In this document: positions 8,098 to 15,161 of the stretch, in pieces | Position numbering within the stretch: position 1 is the stretch's first letter | How the letters are laid out: every line of letters begins with the position of its first letter | From: JAFECT01 sp963838235 | GTDB taxonomy: Bacteria; Pseudomonadota; Alphaproteobacteria; Caulobacterales; Caulobacteraceae | Reading direction: 5' to 3' | Assembly (NCBI GenBank): GCA_963838235.1 | Contig: CAWIQJ010000002.1 | Location: 310,001-374,000 of the forward strand | Length of the DNA: 64,000 nt | Program-made: the position numbers and the translations under genes | The notes under the pieces: generated by a model | Databases searched by the model: none | What the model saw: only the letters and a program-made list of their open reading frames with translations | What the model was told of the DNA's origin: nothing

Positions 8098-8511
8098 TTA
8101 TCCTTTGTCCGGCTCGCCGAGCAGGAAGTTGGCGTGGAGCGTGGCGATGGGGGCGGCGCGTGATTCCTGCCACGCTTCGACGTCGACGTTGGCGATCCGC
8201 CGCCCGACCCGCTTCACCTGGGCCCGGGCGTAGGTGGTCAGCGGCCGGCCCGAGCGGAGGTACTCGACCGTCACCCCAATCGGGCGGGGCAGGCGGGCCC
8301 GCCGCTCGGTGAGCGCCAGCTGGGCCATGGCGGTCATTTCCATGAAGGCCCCAATGACCCCGCCGTGTAGGGCGGGAAGGATCGGGTTGCCGACCAGGTG
8401 CTGGGCGAAGGGAAGGACCCCGGTCATCTCGTCTCCGGCCAGTTCGACCCGCACCCCCAGGAAGTGGGCATAGGGCAGCTTGTCGATGGCGAAGGCGATG
8501 GGGTCGCTCAT
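8098..8511 (-). CDS. Hotdog-fold thioesterase, PaaI family (137 aa)
   Basis: Acyl-CoA thioesterase of the PaaI/hotdog superfamily. The signature LHGGVIGAFMEMTAMAQL (around residues 48-66) carries the family's HGG followed by the long hotdog helix, and the C-terminal strands end with LHANFLLG. The substrate is unknown. The ATG at 8511 overlaps the TGA of the upstream thioesterase gene (ATGA), so the two paralogues are coupled and may form a hetero-oligomer. A longer upstream frame is spurious. Confidence 0.88.
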   Translation of the reverse strand: MSDPIAFAIDKLPYAHFLGVRVELAGDEMTGVLPFAQHLVGNPILPALHGGVIGAFMEMTAMAQLALTERRARLPRPIGVTVEYLRSGRPLTTYARAQVKRVGRRIANVDVEAWQESRAAPIATLHANFLLGEPDKG

Positions 8512-9002
8512 GACTCGGCCTTGGGCTCGGCCTGGGGCTGCCGCGCCGGCTTCAGGTTGGCGCCCATTTTCCGGCCGGCGTCCGAGTTGAGCATGAAGGT
8601 CGATTGCGCGGCCGCCACAGGATCGTCCGGCGTCTCGTCGTAGGCCCAGGCCCGCACGAAGGCGATCGAGCGGGTCAGCTTGTAGCACTTGGCTCGCGCC
8701 AGCAGGTCGAGCCCCGGCTTGGCCGCGCGCATGTAGTCGATGCGCAGGTCCAGGGTGGCGATCGAGGTGAAGCGGTCGAGCGCCAGCCACACCGCCATGC
8801 CGCTGGTATGGTCCAGAAGCGTCGTGACCAGGCCGCCGGCCAGCACCCGGGTGTCAGGATCGCCGATCAGCTCTTCGCGGTAAGGCGCCTTCAGGATCGC
8901 CACCCCGTCCTCGTGCGACACCAGCGAGAAGCCGAGCGCATGGGTGTGCGGCGCGCCGGACGCGAGTTGGGGCAGGATGGCGGCGAGGCCGGAGTTGGTC
9001 AT
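8508..9002 (-). CDS. Hotdog-fold thioesterase, PaaI family (164 aa)
   Basis: Second hotdog thioesterase, first in the pair. LAGGLVTTLLDHTSGMAVW (around residues 54-72) is the hotdog helix region, with GG in place of HGG and an Asp-His further on. The central strands are TLDLRIDYMRAA, and a charged tail (QPQAEPKAES) follows the fold. The start at 9002 is followed by MTNSGLAAIL. It is coupled to the downstream thioesterase by a 4-base overlap and divergent from the exonuclease gene at 9066, from which it is separated by 63 bases. The two paralogues are clearly diverged, which suggests different acyl specificities. Confidence 0.87.
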   Translation of the reverse strand: MTNSGLAAILPQLASGAPHTHALGFSLVSHEDGVAILKAPYREELIGDPDTRVLAGGLVTTLLDHTSGMAVWLALDRFTSIATLDLRIDYMRAAKPGLDLLARAKCYKLTRSIAFVRAWAYDETPDDPVAAAQSTFMLNSDAGRKMGANLKPARQPQAEPKAES

Positions 9003-9065
9003 GGCGCGCTTATAGACAGGCGCACGGCGCGCGCGAAAGGTTATGACTCCGCCGCAGGAGAGCCC

Positions 9066-10076
9066 TTGGTCAGTCCCGCCCGCATCCTCTGTCCCAAGCC
9101 GGCCGGCCTCTACTGCGCGCCGGGGGACTTCTATGTGGACCCGGTCCGGCCGGTGGAGCGCGCGGTGATCACCCACGGCCACGCCGACCATGCCCGCGCC
9201 GGCCACGGCGTGGTGCTGGCGACCGAGGAGACGCTGGCGATCATGGCCGAGCGTTACGGCGCGGACTTCGCCGGCCGCACCCAGGCGCTGGCCTACGGCG
9301 AAACGGTCGAACGCGACGGCGTCGCAGTCAGTCTCGCGCCGGCGGGTCATATTCTCGGGTCGGCCCAGGCAGTGGTGCGCCATCGGGGCAAGACCCTGGT
9401 GGTCTCCGGCGACTACAAGCGCCGGCGCGACCCGACCTGCCCGCCCTTCGAGCCGGTGCCGTGCGACGTGTTCATCACCGAGGCAACCTTCGGCCTGCCG
9501 GTGTTCCGCCATCCCGACGACGCGGGCGAGATCCGCAAGCTGCTGCACTCGCTTGCGCAGTTTCCGGGCCGCACGCACCTGGTCGGCGTCTATGCGCTGG
9601 GCAAGGCGCAGCGGATCATCCGGCTGCTGCGCGAAGCGGGTTGCGCGAAACCGATCTATGCCCACGGCGCCCTGGCGCGGCTGAATGCGCTCTACGAGCG
9701 GTTCGGCGTCGACCTTGGTCCAATCGAACCGGCCACCGAGACCGGACGCGGCGATCTGGCCGGCGAGATCGTGCTCGCGCCGCCCTCGGCGTTCCAGGAT
9801 CGCTGGGCGCGGCGGTTCGCCGAGCCGGTGACCTGTTTCGCTTCCGGCTGGATGGGCGTACGCGCCCGGGCCCGCCAGCGCGGCGTGGAGCTGCCGCTGG
9901 TGATCTCCGACCACGCCGACTGGGACGAACTGACCTCGACCATCGAGGAGATAAAACCCGGCGAGGTCTGGATCACCCACGGCCGCGAGGAGGCGCTGCA
10001 GCGCTGGGCCGAGAGCCGGGGCTTTTCGGCGCGGGCCTTGACCCTTGTCGGTTACGAGGAAGAAGACGAAGATTGA
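9066..10076 (+). CDS. Ligase-associated DNA exonuclease, MBL/beta-CASP fold (336 aa)
   Basis: Metallo-beta-lactamase-fold nuclease of the family found beside ATP-dependent DNA ligase and Lhr-type helicase genes (ligase-associated DNA exonuclease). Motif THGHADHARAGH gives the HxHxDH metal site. HILGSAQ, VVSGDYKRR and the beta-CASP block (FITEATFGLP, VYALGKAQR, SDHADW, ITHG) follow in order. A TTG start at 9066 is chosen because AGGAG stands 7-12 bases upstream and it gives the expected N-terminus. The partner ligase and helicase genes are not in this window, so the gene is separated from its usual neighbours here. Confidence 0.88.
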   Translation: MVSPARILCPKPAGLYCAPGDFYVDPVRPVERAVITHGHADHARAGHGVVLATEETLAIMAERYGADFAGRTQALAYGETVERDGVAVSLAPAGHILGSAQAVVRHRGKTLVVSGDYKRRRDPTCPPFEPVPCDVFITEATFGLPVFRHPDDAGEIRKLLHSLAQFPGRTHLVGVYALGKAQRIIRLLREAGCAKPIYAHGALARLNALYERFGVDLGPIEPATETGRGDLAGEIVLAPPSAFQDRWARRFAEPVTCFASGWMGVRARARQRGVELPLVISDHADWDELTSTIEEIKPGEVWITHGREEALQRWAESRGFSARALTLVGYEEEDED

Positions 10077-10090
10077 AATCGGGGGGCTCG

Positions 10091-10807
10091 ATGCATCAAG
10101 GCCTGGACGCGCCGAAGGTGGTGGAGACGCTGGAGCAGCTGCGCGCGCGCATCTGCGAGCGGTTTCCAAAGGCAGGGCTCTGCAAGGTGGCTCAGAATCT
10201 GGTCGATGTGGCGGCCGCGACGTCCACCCGCACAAAGCGTGTTTCAGAGCCGTTCATTCTGTTGCGCGCCGCCGTGGGCGTCGTGGTGGTGGCGACGCTG
10301 GGCGCCGGCGCCTGGGTGGTGATGCATTCGCCGCTGCAACACCTGACCCTCACCCCCGACGTCGCCGGGCTCGCCCAGGGCTTGAACGCCGTGGTGAACC
10401 TATTGGCCATCGCTGCGGGCTCGACATGGTTCCTGATGAGCCTCGAGCAGAGGATCAAACGACGGCGCACGCTGAAAGACCTGCACGAGCTCCGCTCGTT
10501 CGCGCACGTCATCGACATGCATCAGCTGACCAAGGACCCGACGGTGGTGTTGTCGAAACAACCGCGCACCAGTTCCTCGCCGGTGCGCGAGATGACCCAG
10601 TTCCAGCTCACCCGCTACCTGGAATACTGCGCCGAGATGCTGGCCCTGATCGGCAAGCTGGCGGCGCTCTATTCGGAGTACACGCGCGATCCTGAGATCG
10701 TGGGCGCGGTGAACGACGTGGAAAACCTCTCGACTGATCTCGGCCGCAAGATCTGGCAGAAGATTACGATCCTCAGTGCACTGGATGAGAGCCAGGTCAA
10801 AACGTAA
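10091..10807 (+). CDS. Two-span membrane protein of unknown function (238 aa)
   Basis: I do not recognise this family. It has a cytoplasmic N-terminal helix region (residues 1-55) and two hydrophobic spans, at ~58-78 (LLRAAVGVVVVATLGAG) and ~100-118 (LNAVVNLLAIAAGSTWFLM). A basic stretch KRRRTLKDL follows, then a helical C-terminal domain (~125-238) containing FQLTRYLEYCAEMLALIG. It starts 15 bases after the exonuclease stop, with GGGGGG upstream, and may be cotranscribed with it. It is followed by an inverted pair of GC-rich palindromes. Confidence 0.75.
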   Translation: MHQGLDAPKVVETLEQLRARICERFPKAGLCKVAQNLVDVAAATSTRTKRVSEPFILLRAAVGVVVVATLGAGAWVVMHSPLQHLTLTPDVAGLAQGLNAVVNLLAIAAGSTWFLMSLEQRIKRRRTLKDLHELRSFAHVIDMHQLTKDPTVVLSKQPRTSSSPVREMTQFQLTRYLEYCAEMLALIGKLAALYSEYTRDPEIVGAVNDVENLSTDLGRKIWQKITILSALDESQVKT

Positions 10808-10815
10808 CTTACAAT

Positions 10816-10961
10816 CCGCTCATCCCCGCGCAAGCGGGGACACAGGTGTTTTACCCGTAGCCCAAGCGAATGTTTGCGTGCGGAGTTCGCACTCCGCTCA
10901 TGGTTCGCCCCCAGCCGCTTCAAAAAAATGCCTGGGTCCCCGCGTGCGCGGGGATGAGCGG
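10816..10961. repeat. Inverted pair of REP-like palindromes
   Basis: The 26-base unit CCGCTCATCCCCGCGCAAGC... at 10816-10841 recurs in reverse orientation at 10936-10961 (starting GTCCCCGCGTGCGCGGGGAT), differing mainly in the loop. Each unit forms its own CCCCGCG/CGCGGGG hairpin. The pair brackets 94 bases that contain no gene. These are typical dispersed alphaproteobacterial REP-like sequences lying between two convergent genes. Confidence 0.8.
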
Positions 10962-10974
10962 AAATAAAGAGAGT

Positions 10975-12606
10975 TTACGCCGCGCTACGGCCCCGGCGCG
11001 AAGACGCGGGTTTCTCAGCCGCCGGCATGGCCTCGAACGCCGCGTTCATGGCCGCGCGCAGGCGTTCCGGCTTGATCGGCTTTTCGACGACCGTCGCCAT
11101 GCCGATCGAGACATAGTGCTTGGCGTCGTCTGGGTCGGCGTTGGCGGTGAGTGCGATGATCGGCACGTTCTTTTCGGAGCCGGGCAGGGCGCGGATCGCC
11201 TGGGTCGCCTGCACGCCGTCCATGCGCGGCATCTTGATGTCCATCAGCACCAGGTCGAAGCGGCGGCTCTGCACGGCCTCGACCGCCTCCACGCCGTCCT
11301 CGGCGCATTCGGAGGTGCAGCCGAACATTTCGCACAGCGCCTGAGCCACCACCCGGTTGGTCGCATTGTCGTCGACGATCAGGACGTGAGGCTGCGACTG
11401 CAGGTTCAGCTCGGTCAGTTCCGAGACGTTGGATTCACCGGCGCGTTCCAGATAGGCGCGCTTGAAATTCAGGTCGAAGGCGAAGGTCGCGCCCTTGCCG
11501 GCGTTGCTCTCGGCGCGGATCGTGCCGCCCATGGTCTCCACCAGCTGACGGCAGATGGACAGGCCGAGGTCGCCACCGGCGACGCCGCGTTCGGTGTCGA
11601 AACTGATTGGCTCGAAGGCCTTCTGCAGCAGGTCGCGCGGGCCGGCGTGGCCGCTGTCGCGTACGCGCGCCTCGAACTTCACCTGGCTCTTGTCGATGGT
11701 CGCCTTCAGGCTCGCCTCGACCACGCCGTTGCGGGCGAAGCGCAGGGCCGAGGCGATGAGGTTGTTGAACACCTGCTTCAGGCGCAGGGCGTCGAACTCG
11801 GCCGCGAGGTCCGGATCGCCGTCGTAGCTGACCATCAGGCTGACGTTGTCCTGGGCCGCGCGCGGCGTCCACACGCTCTGCAGTTCGTCCATCAGTTCGC
11901 GCAGGAAATGCGGCTGTGGCGAAATTTCCAACTCGCCCGCCTCGGCGCGCGACAGGTCGAGCGCGTCGCCGAGAATGCGCAACAGCGATTCCGACGAGTC
12001 GATGATGGTCTGAACATAGGACTGGGCGTCGGGGCCCAGCGGCTGGCGGCGCAGCAGCTCCGCGACCGCGAGCACCCCGTTCATCGGCGTGCGGATCTCG
12101 TGGCTCATCACTGCCAGGAACTGACTCTTCGCCTTGGCCGAGGTCTGGGCGATGGTCTTGGCCTCGCCCAGCATCCGTACGGTCTCGGCCAGTTCTTCGG
12201 TGCGCCTGCGGCTGGCAAGACTGGTCGCCTGCAACAGGGCGAGCACCGTGCCGACGCCGAGGTAGCGGCCCTGGTCGGAGACGATGAAGCCGCGCATCAG
12301 GCTCGAGATGCGGCCGGTCAGCATCGACTCGGAAAAGGCGCTGATGCCGGTCGAGGCCTCGACCACCACCGGGTCGGGATCCATCAACAGGGTCACCGGG
12401 CGGCGGCCGTAGAGTGCGTTGCCGAAGGGGCCGGCGAATTCGTTGAAGAAGGCGTGGCGCTCGACCACCCCCACGGCGCGTCCGTCCTTGACCACCGGCA
12501 GGATCAGGGCGTCCGGTTCGCGGACAAAGCGGCGGTATGCCTCGACGCCGGGGCTCTCCGGCGTGAGGGGCACAACGCGCTCAGTCAAACTCGCGAGGGT
12601 CGGCAT
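10975..12606 (-). CDS. Cytoplasmic hybrid histidine kinase with degenerate ATPase domain (543 aa)
   Basis: Domain order: an N-terminal CBS-pair-like sensory region (~1-125, with DALILPVVKDGRAVGVVER and a second similar half), a helical linker, HisKA with AVMSHEIRTPMNG (His169), HATPase_c (~265-380), and a C-terminal receiver with IVDDN and the acceptor in LMDIKMP (Asp456) plus the Lys in EKPI. There is no membrane span. The nucleotide-binding boxes are unusual. The N-box is NNLIASALRF, with Ser286 at the usual catalytic Asn; G1 reads DSGHAG; G2 reads GGDLGLS. ATP turnover may be lost, so it could act as a phosphatase or scaffold. A near-CtrA site lies about 100 bases upstream. Confidence 0.88.
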   Translation of the reverse strand: MPTLASLTERVVPLTPESPGVEAYRRFVREPDALILPVVKDGRAVGVVERHAFFNEFAGPFGNALYGRRPVTLLMDPDPVVVEASTGISAFSESMLTGRISSLMRGFIVSDQGRYLGVGTVLALLQATSLASRRRTEELAETVRMLGEAKTIAQTSAKAKSQFLAVMSHEIRTPMNGVLAVAELLRRQPLGPDAQSYVQTIIDSSESLLRILGDALDLSRAEAGELEISPQPHFLRELMDELQSVWTPRAAQDNVSLMVSYDGDPDLAAEFDALRLKQVFNNLIASALRFARNGVVEASLKATIDKSQVKFEARVRDSGHAGPRDLLQKAFEPISFDTERGVAGGDLGLSICRQLVETMGGTIRAESNAGKGATFAFDLNFKRAYLERAGESNVSELTELNLQSQPHVLIVDDNATNRVVAQALCEMFGCTSECAEDGVEAVEAVQSRRFDLVLMDIKMPRMDGVQATQAIRALPGSEKNVPIIALTANADPDDAKHYVSIGMATVVEKPIKPERLRAAMNAAFEAMPAAEKPASSRRGRSAA

Positions 12607-12707
12607 TCGGCCGTCCGTGACTTCTTCCGACCATAGAAACCACGCACACCTTTGCGGAGTGGTTAAGCGTTAGGTAGAAAATCACGATTTTGGCGGGACT
12701 TGCGCGG

Positions 12708-12722
12708 TTAAGCTTGCGGTAA
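12708..12722. promoter_or_regulatory. Near-consensus CtrA site
   Basis: TTAA (12708-12711), seven bases, GTAA (12719-12722): one mismatch from the full CtrA site. It lies about 102 bases upstream of the hybrid kinase start and just inside the 3' flank of cutA. Confidence 0.3.
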
Positions 12723-12728
12723 GTTCTG

Positions 12729-13061
12729 TTAATCGGCGGGCGCGGTTTCCGCCGCGATCCACGCCAGGAACGCGGGGTTCGATCCGTCCTTCCCGGGCGT
12801 CAGCGCCAGCACGCAGGGTGTCTCGTGCGGGTGTTTGCCGGTCAGGAACCGGCAGAGCGCGTGCGCCTGGGCGGCGGTGGTCTTGAACAGGACCGGCGTC
12901 TCGGCCGCCCGTTCGATCGCGCCCTGCCAGCGGTAGATCGAGGTCATGGGCGCCTGGATGTTGGCGCAGGCGCAGAGCCGTTCGGCGACCGCTTCGGCCG
13001 CCGCGGCCTCGGCCGTTTCGGGGTCCGGCCAGGTGGTGTAGAGGACGACGACGTCTGACAT
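12729..13061 (-). CDS. cutA: Divalent-cation tolerance protein CutA (110 aa)
   Basis: Small trimeric ferredoxin-like protein of the CutA1 family, linked to copper and divalent-cation tolerance, whose precise role remains unsettled. The family pattern is complete: VVLYTTWPDPETAE at the N-terminus, LCACANIQAPMTSIYRWQG (residues ~29-47), and ETPVLFKTT. The length of 110 aa is typical. It is divergent from queC with about 80 bases between, so the two genes may share a promoter region. Confidence 0.94.
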   Translation of the reverse strand: MSDVVVLYTTWPDPETAEAAAAEAVAERLCACANIQAPMTSIYRWQGAIERAAETPVLFKTTAAQAHALCRFLTGKHPHETPCVLALTPGKDGSNPAFLAWIAAETAPAD

Positions 13062-13140
13062 GAGGCTGCCTGAGGCTGGTTGCTTCGCCGCTTCCTATAT
13101 GGCGCAAGACGTCCTGTTTCATCCCAGACCCGAGCTTCCG

Positions 13141-13842
13141 ATGCCCTCCGACGCGGCCCTCGTCCTGTTTTCAGGCGGCCAGGATTCCACCGCCTGTCTC
13201 GCCTGGGCCCTGGAGCGCTATGGCCGGGTCGAGACGGTTGGCTTCGACTATGGCCAGCGGCATGCGGTCGAGCTCGAGGCCCGGGACCGGGTGCGCGACG
13301 CCATCGTCGGGATCAGGCCCGCGTGGGCCGCACGCCTGGGTCCGGACCACCGCATCGATATCCGAGGCTTCGGCGAGGTGGCGGAAAGCGCCCTGACCCG
13401 CGAGCGGGCGATCGAGACGACCGAGCGGCGCCTGCCCTCGACCTTCGTGCCGGGCCGCAACCTCGTCTTCTTCACCTATGCGGCGGCCCTGGCCGACCGG
13501 CGGGGCATGGACGACCTGATCGGCGGCATGTGCGAGACCGACTACTCGGGCTACCCCGACTGCCGACGCGACACGCTGGACGCCATGGCCCAAACCCTGC
13601 GGCTGGGGATCGAGCGGCCGTTCCAGATCGTCACCCCCCTGATGCGCCTCACCAAGGCGCAGACCTGGGCCCTGGCCGAAGAGATCGGCGGCGCGGCCCT
13701 GGTCGACCTGACCATCCGCGAGACGCACACCTGCTACCTCGGCGAGCGCGGGACGCTTCACGCCTGGGGCTACGGCTGCGCGACCTGTCCGGCCTGCTTG
13801 CTGCGGGCCAGGGGCTTCGCCGAGTGGAGCGCGGGCCGGTGA
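13141..13842 (+). CDS. queC: 7-cyano-7-deazaguanine synthase QueC
   Basis: Converts 7-carboxy-7-deazaguanine to preQ0 with ATP and ammonia, in queuosine biosynthesis. The PP-loop LFSGGQDST (residues ~9-17) opens the protein. PGRNLVFFTYAAALA and the DYSGYPDCR region follow. The C-terminal zinc site is CYLGERGTLHAWGYGCATCPAC (only the Cys ligands matter: C, C, C, C). The length is 233 aa. An alternative upstream in-frame start at 13060 would overlap the cutA start and is not preferred. Its TGA overlaps the GTG start of queE (GTGA), so queC and queE are coupled. Confidence 0.96.
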   Translation: MPSDAALVLFSGGQDSTACLAWALERYGRVETVGFDYGQRHAVELEARDRVRDAIVGIRPAWAARLGPDHRIDIRGFGEVAESALTRERAIETTERRLPSTFVPGRNLVFFTYAAALADRRGMDDLIGGMCETDYSGYPDCRRDTLDAMAQTLRLGIERPFQIVTPLMRLTKAQTWALAEEIGGAALVDLTIRETHTCYLGERGTLHAWGYGCATCPACLLRARGFAEWSAGR

Positions 13843-14474
13843 CCTACAGCGCCAAGGAAATCTATCTGACGGTGCAGGGCGAGGGCGGCCAGGCCGGCCG
13901 CGCGGCGGTGTTTCTGCGCTTCGCCGGCTGCAATCTGTGGTCCGGGCGCGAGGCGGACCGGGCCGGCGCGGTCTGCTCCTTCTGCGACACGGATTTTGTC
14001 GGCACAGACGGCCCCGGCGGCGGCAAGTTCGAGACGGCCGAGGCCCTGGCGGCGGCGGTCGCGACGGCCTGGAAGGGCGTGGCGGGCCAGCCCAAGCTGG
14101 TGGTCTGCACGGGAGGCGAACCCCTGTTGCAGTTGGACAAGGCGGCCGTCGACGCCCTGCACGGGCGCGGTTTCGAGGTGGCGGTCGAGACCAACGGGAC
14201 GATCGCCGCGCCCCGCGGCCTGGACTGGATCTGCGTCAGCCCCAAGGCCGATGCGCTCCTGGCCCAGACCCGGGGCCAGGAGCTGAAGCTGGTCTACCCC
14301 CAGACCGGGGTCGATCCGGAGCGGTTCGAGGGCTTGGCCTTCGAGCGGTTCTACCTGCAGCCCATGGACGGGCCCGACCGCGAGGCCAACACCGAAGCGG
14401 CGATCCGCTATTGCCTGGAACGCCCCCGCTGGCGTTTAAGCGTCCAGACCCACAAGTACATCGGCATTCCCTGA
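13839..14474 (+). CDS. queE: 7-carboxy-7-deazaguanine synthase QueE
   Basis: Radical-SAM enzyme that contracts 6-carboxytetrahydropterin to 7-carboxy-7-deazaguanine. The cluster motif is the long variant CX14CX2C: the first Cys is in AGCNLW and the other two in VCSFCDTDF. A short insert GREADRAGA lies between them. The SAM-binding GGEP is in CTGGEPLLQ, and VETNGT follows. The start is GTG at 13839, overlapping the queC stop. The length is 211 aa. The set queC-queE-queD covers the conversion of the QueD substrate to preQ0. Confidence 0.95.
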   Translation: MTYSAKEIYLTVQGEGGQAGRAAVFLRFAGCNLWSGREADRAGAVCSFCDTDFVGTDGPGGGKFETAEALAAAVATAWKGVAGQPKLVVCTGGEPLLQLDKAAVDALHGRGFEVAVETNGTIAAPRGLDWICVSPKADALLAQTRGQELKLVYPQTGVDPERFEGLAFERFYLQPMDGPDREANTEAAIRYCLERPRWRLSVQTHKYIGIP

Positions 14475-14510
14475 GTTTTTGGCCTTGAGCGCTCCCGCGT
14501 CCTTCCCCGC

Positions 14511-14882
14511 ATGACCCAGCCCGTATTCGAGATCACCAAGGCGGCGACTTTCGACGCCGCGCACCACCTGAACCTGGGCCCGGCCGACAGCCCCTACCGG
14601 CGTCTGCACGGCCACTCGTTCCGGGTGGAAGCGACCGTGCGCGGGCCGGCGACGGCCGGCGAAAGCTGGGTCGCGGACCTCGCGGAACTGGATGCGGCCC
14701 TGAAGACGATCGCAGCCGAACTCGACCACGGCCTGCTCAACGAGAAGCCCGGGCTCGAGACGCCCACGCTGGAGAACCTGTGCGTCTGGTTCGCGACCCG
14801 GCTGAAGCCCGCCTTCCCGACCCTGCGCCGCATCGTGCTGTCGCGGCCGAGCGTCGGCGAGAGCTGCGCCTTCGAACTCTGA
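14511..14882 (+). CDS. queD: 6-carboxytetrahydropterin synthase QueD, Cys-less variant
   Basis: PTPS-fold enzyme that makes 6-carboxytetrahydropterin from dihydroneopterin triphosphate, the first dedicated step before QueE. The zinc ligands are visible in FDAAHHL and LHGHSF, and the Asp-His pair in AELDHGLLNE. The catalytic Cys of the E. coli-type motif CxxxHGH is replaced by Tyr (YRRLHGH). A Cys near the C-terminus (GESC) could substitute, or the enzyme may belong to a Cys-less PTPS subclass. The length is 123 aa. It lies 36 bases downstream of queE on the same strand and is almost certainly in the same operon. Confidence 0.9.
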   Translation: MTQPVFEITKAATFDAAHHLNLGPADSPYRRLHGHSFRVEATVRGPATAGESWVADLAELDAALKTIAAELDHGLLNEKPGLETPTLENLCVWFATRLKPAFPTLRRIVLSRPSVGESCAFEL

Positions 14883-14886
14883 CGTC

Positions 14887-15099
14887 TCAACTGCCGGACT
14901 TTTCGTCCTTCTTCTTTTTCTTCTTCTTGGGCGCGACCGCGTGAACGCCCGCCCCGACCACGGCGCCGGTGACCTTGGCGGTGGTCGTCACCGCCGCGCC
15001 CGCGACTCCGACGACGGCGCCGCCTGCCTCAGCGACCAGACAGCCGCCCAGGGCGCTCGCTGAAATCAGCACCGCAACGGCGACGATGATCTTACGCAC
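14887..15099 (-). CDS. Small lipoprotein with poly-lysine tail (70 aa)
   Basis: Not assigned to a family. The GTG at 15099 (MRKIIVAVAV) is chosen because GAGGGGA sits eight bases upstream. A second GTG six bases earlier is too close to that site. The N-terminus is a lipoprotein signal, KIIVAVAVLISASALGGC, with the lipobox LGGC and Cys at about residue 20. The mature part is a Gly/Ala/Val-rich stretch (GGAVVGVAGAAVTTTAKVTG) ending in seven consecutive lysines and DEKSGS. The basic tail could contact lipopolysaccharide, nucleic acid or peptidoglycan, but that is a guess. It is convergent with queD and downstream of aroC. Confidence 0.7.
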   Translation of the reverse strand: MRKIIVAVAVLISASALGGCLVAEAGGAVVGVAGAAVTTTAKVTGAVVGAGVHAVAPKKKKKKKDEKSGS

Positions 15100-15161
15100 G
15101 GGCACACTCCCCTCGACCTGGCTTCGATGGATAGCTGAGTTCTCGCGGCTTGGCGTGCGCC

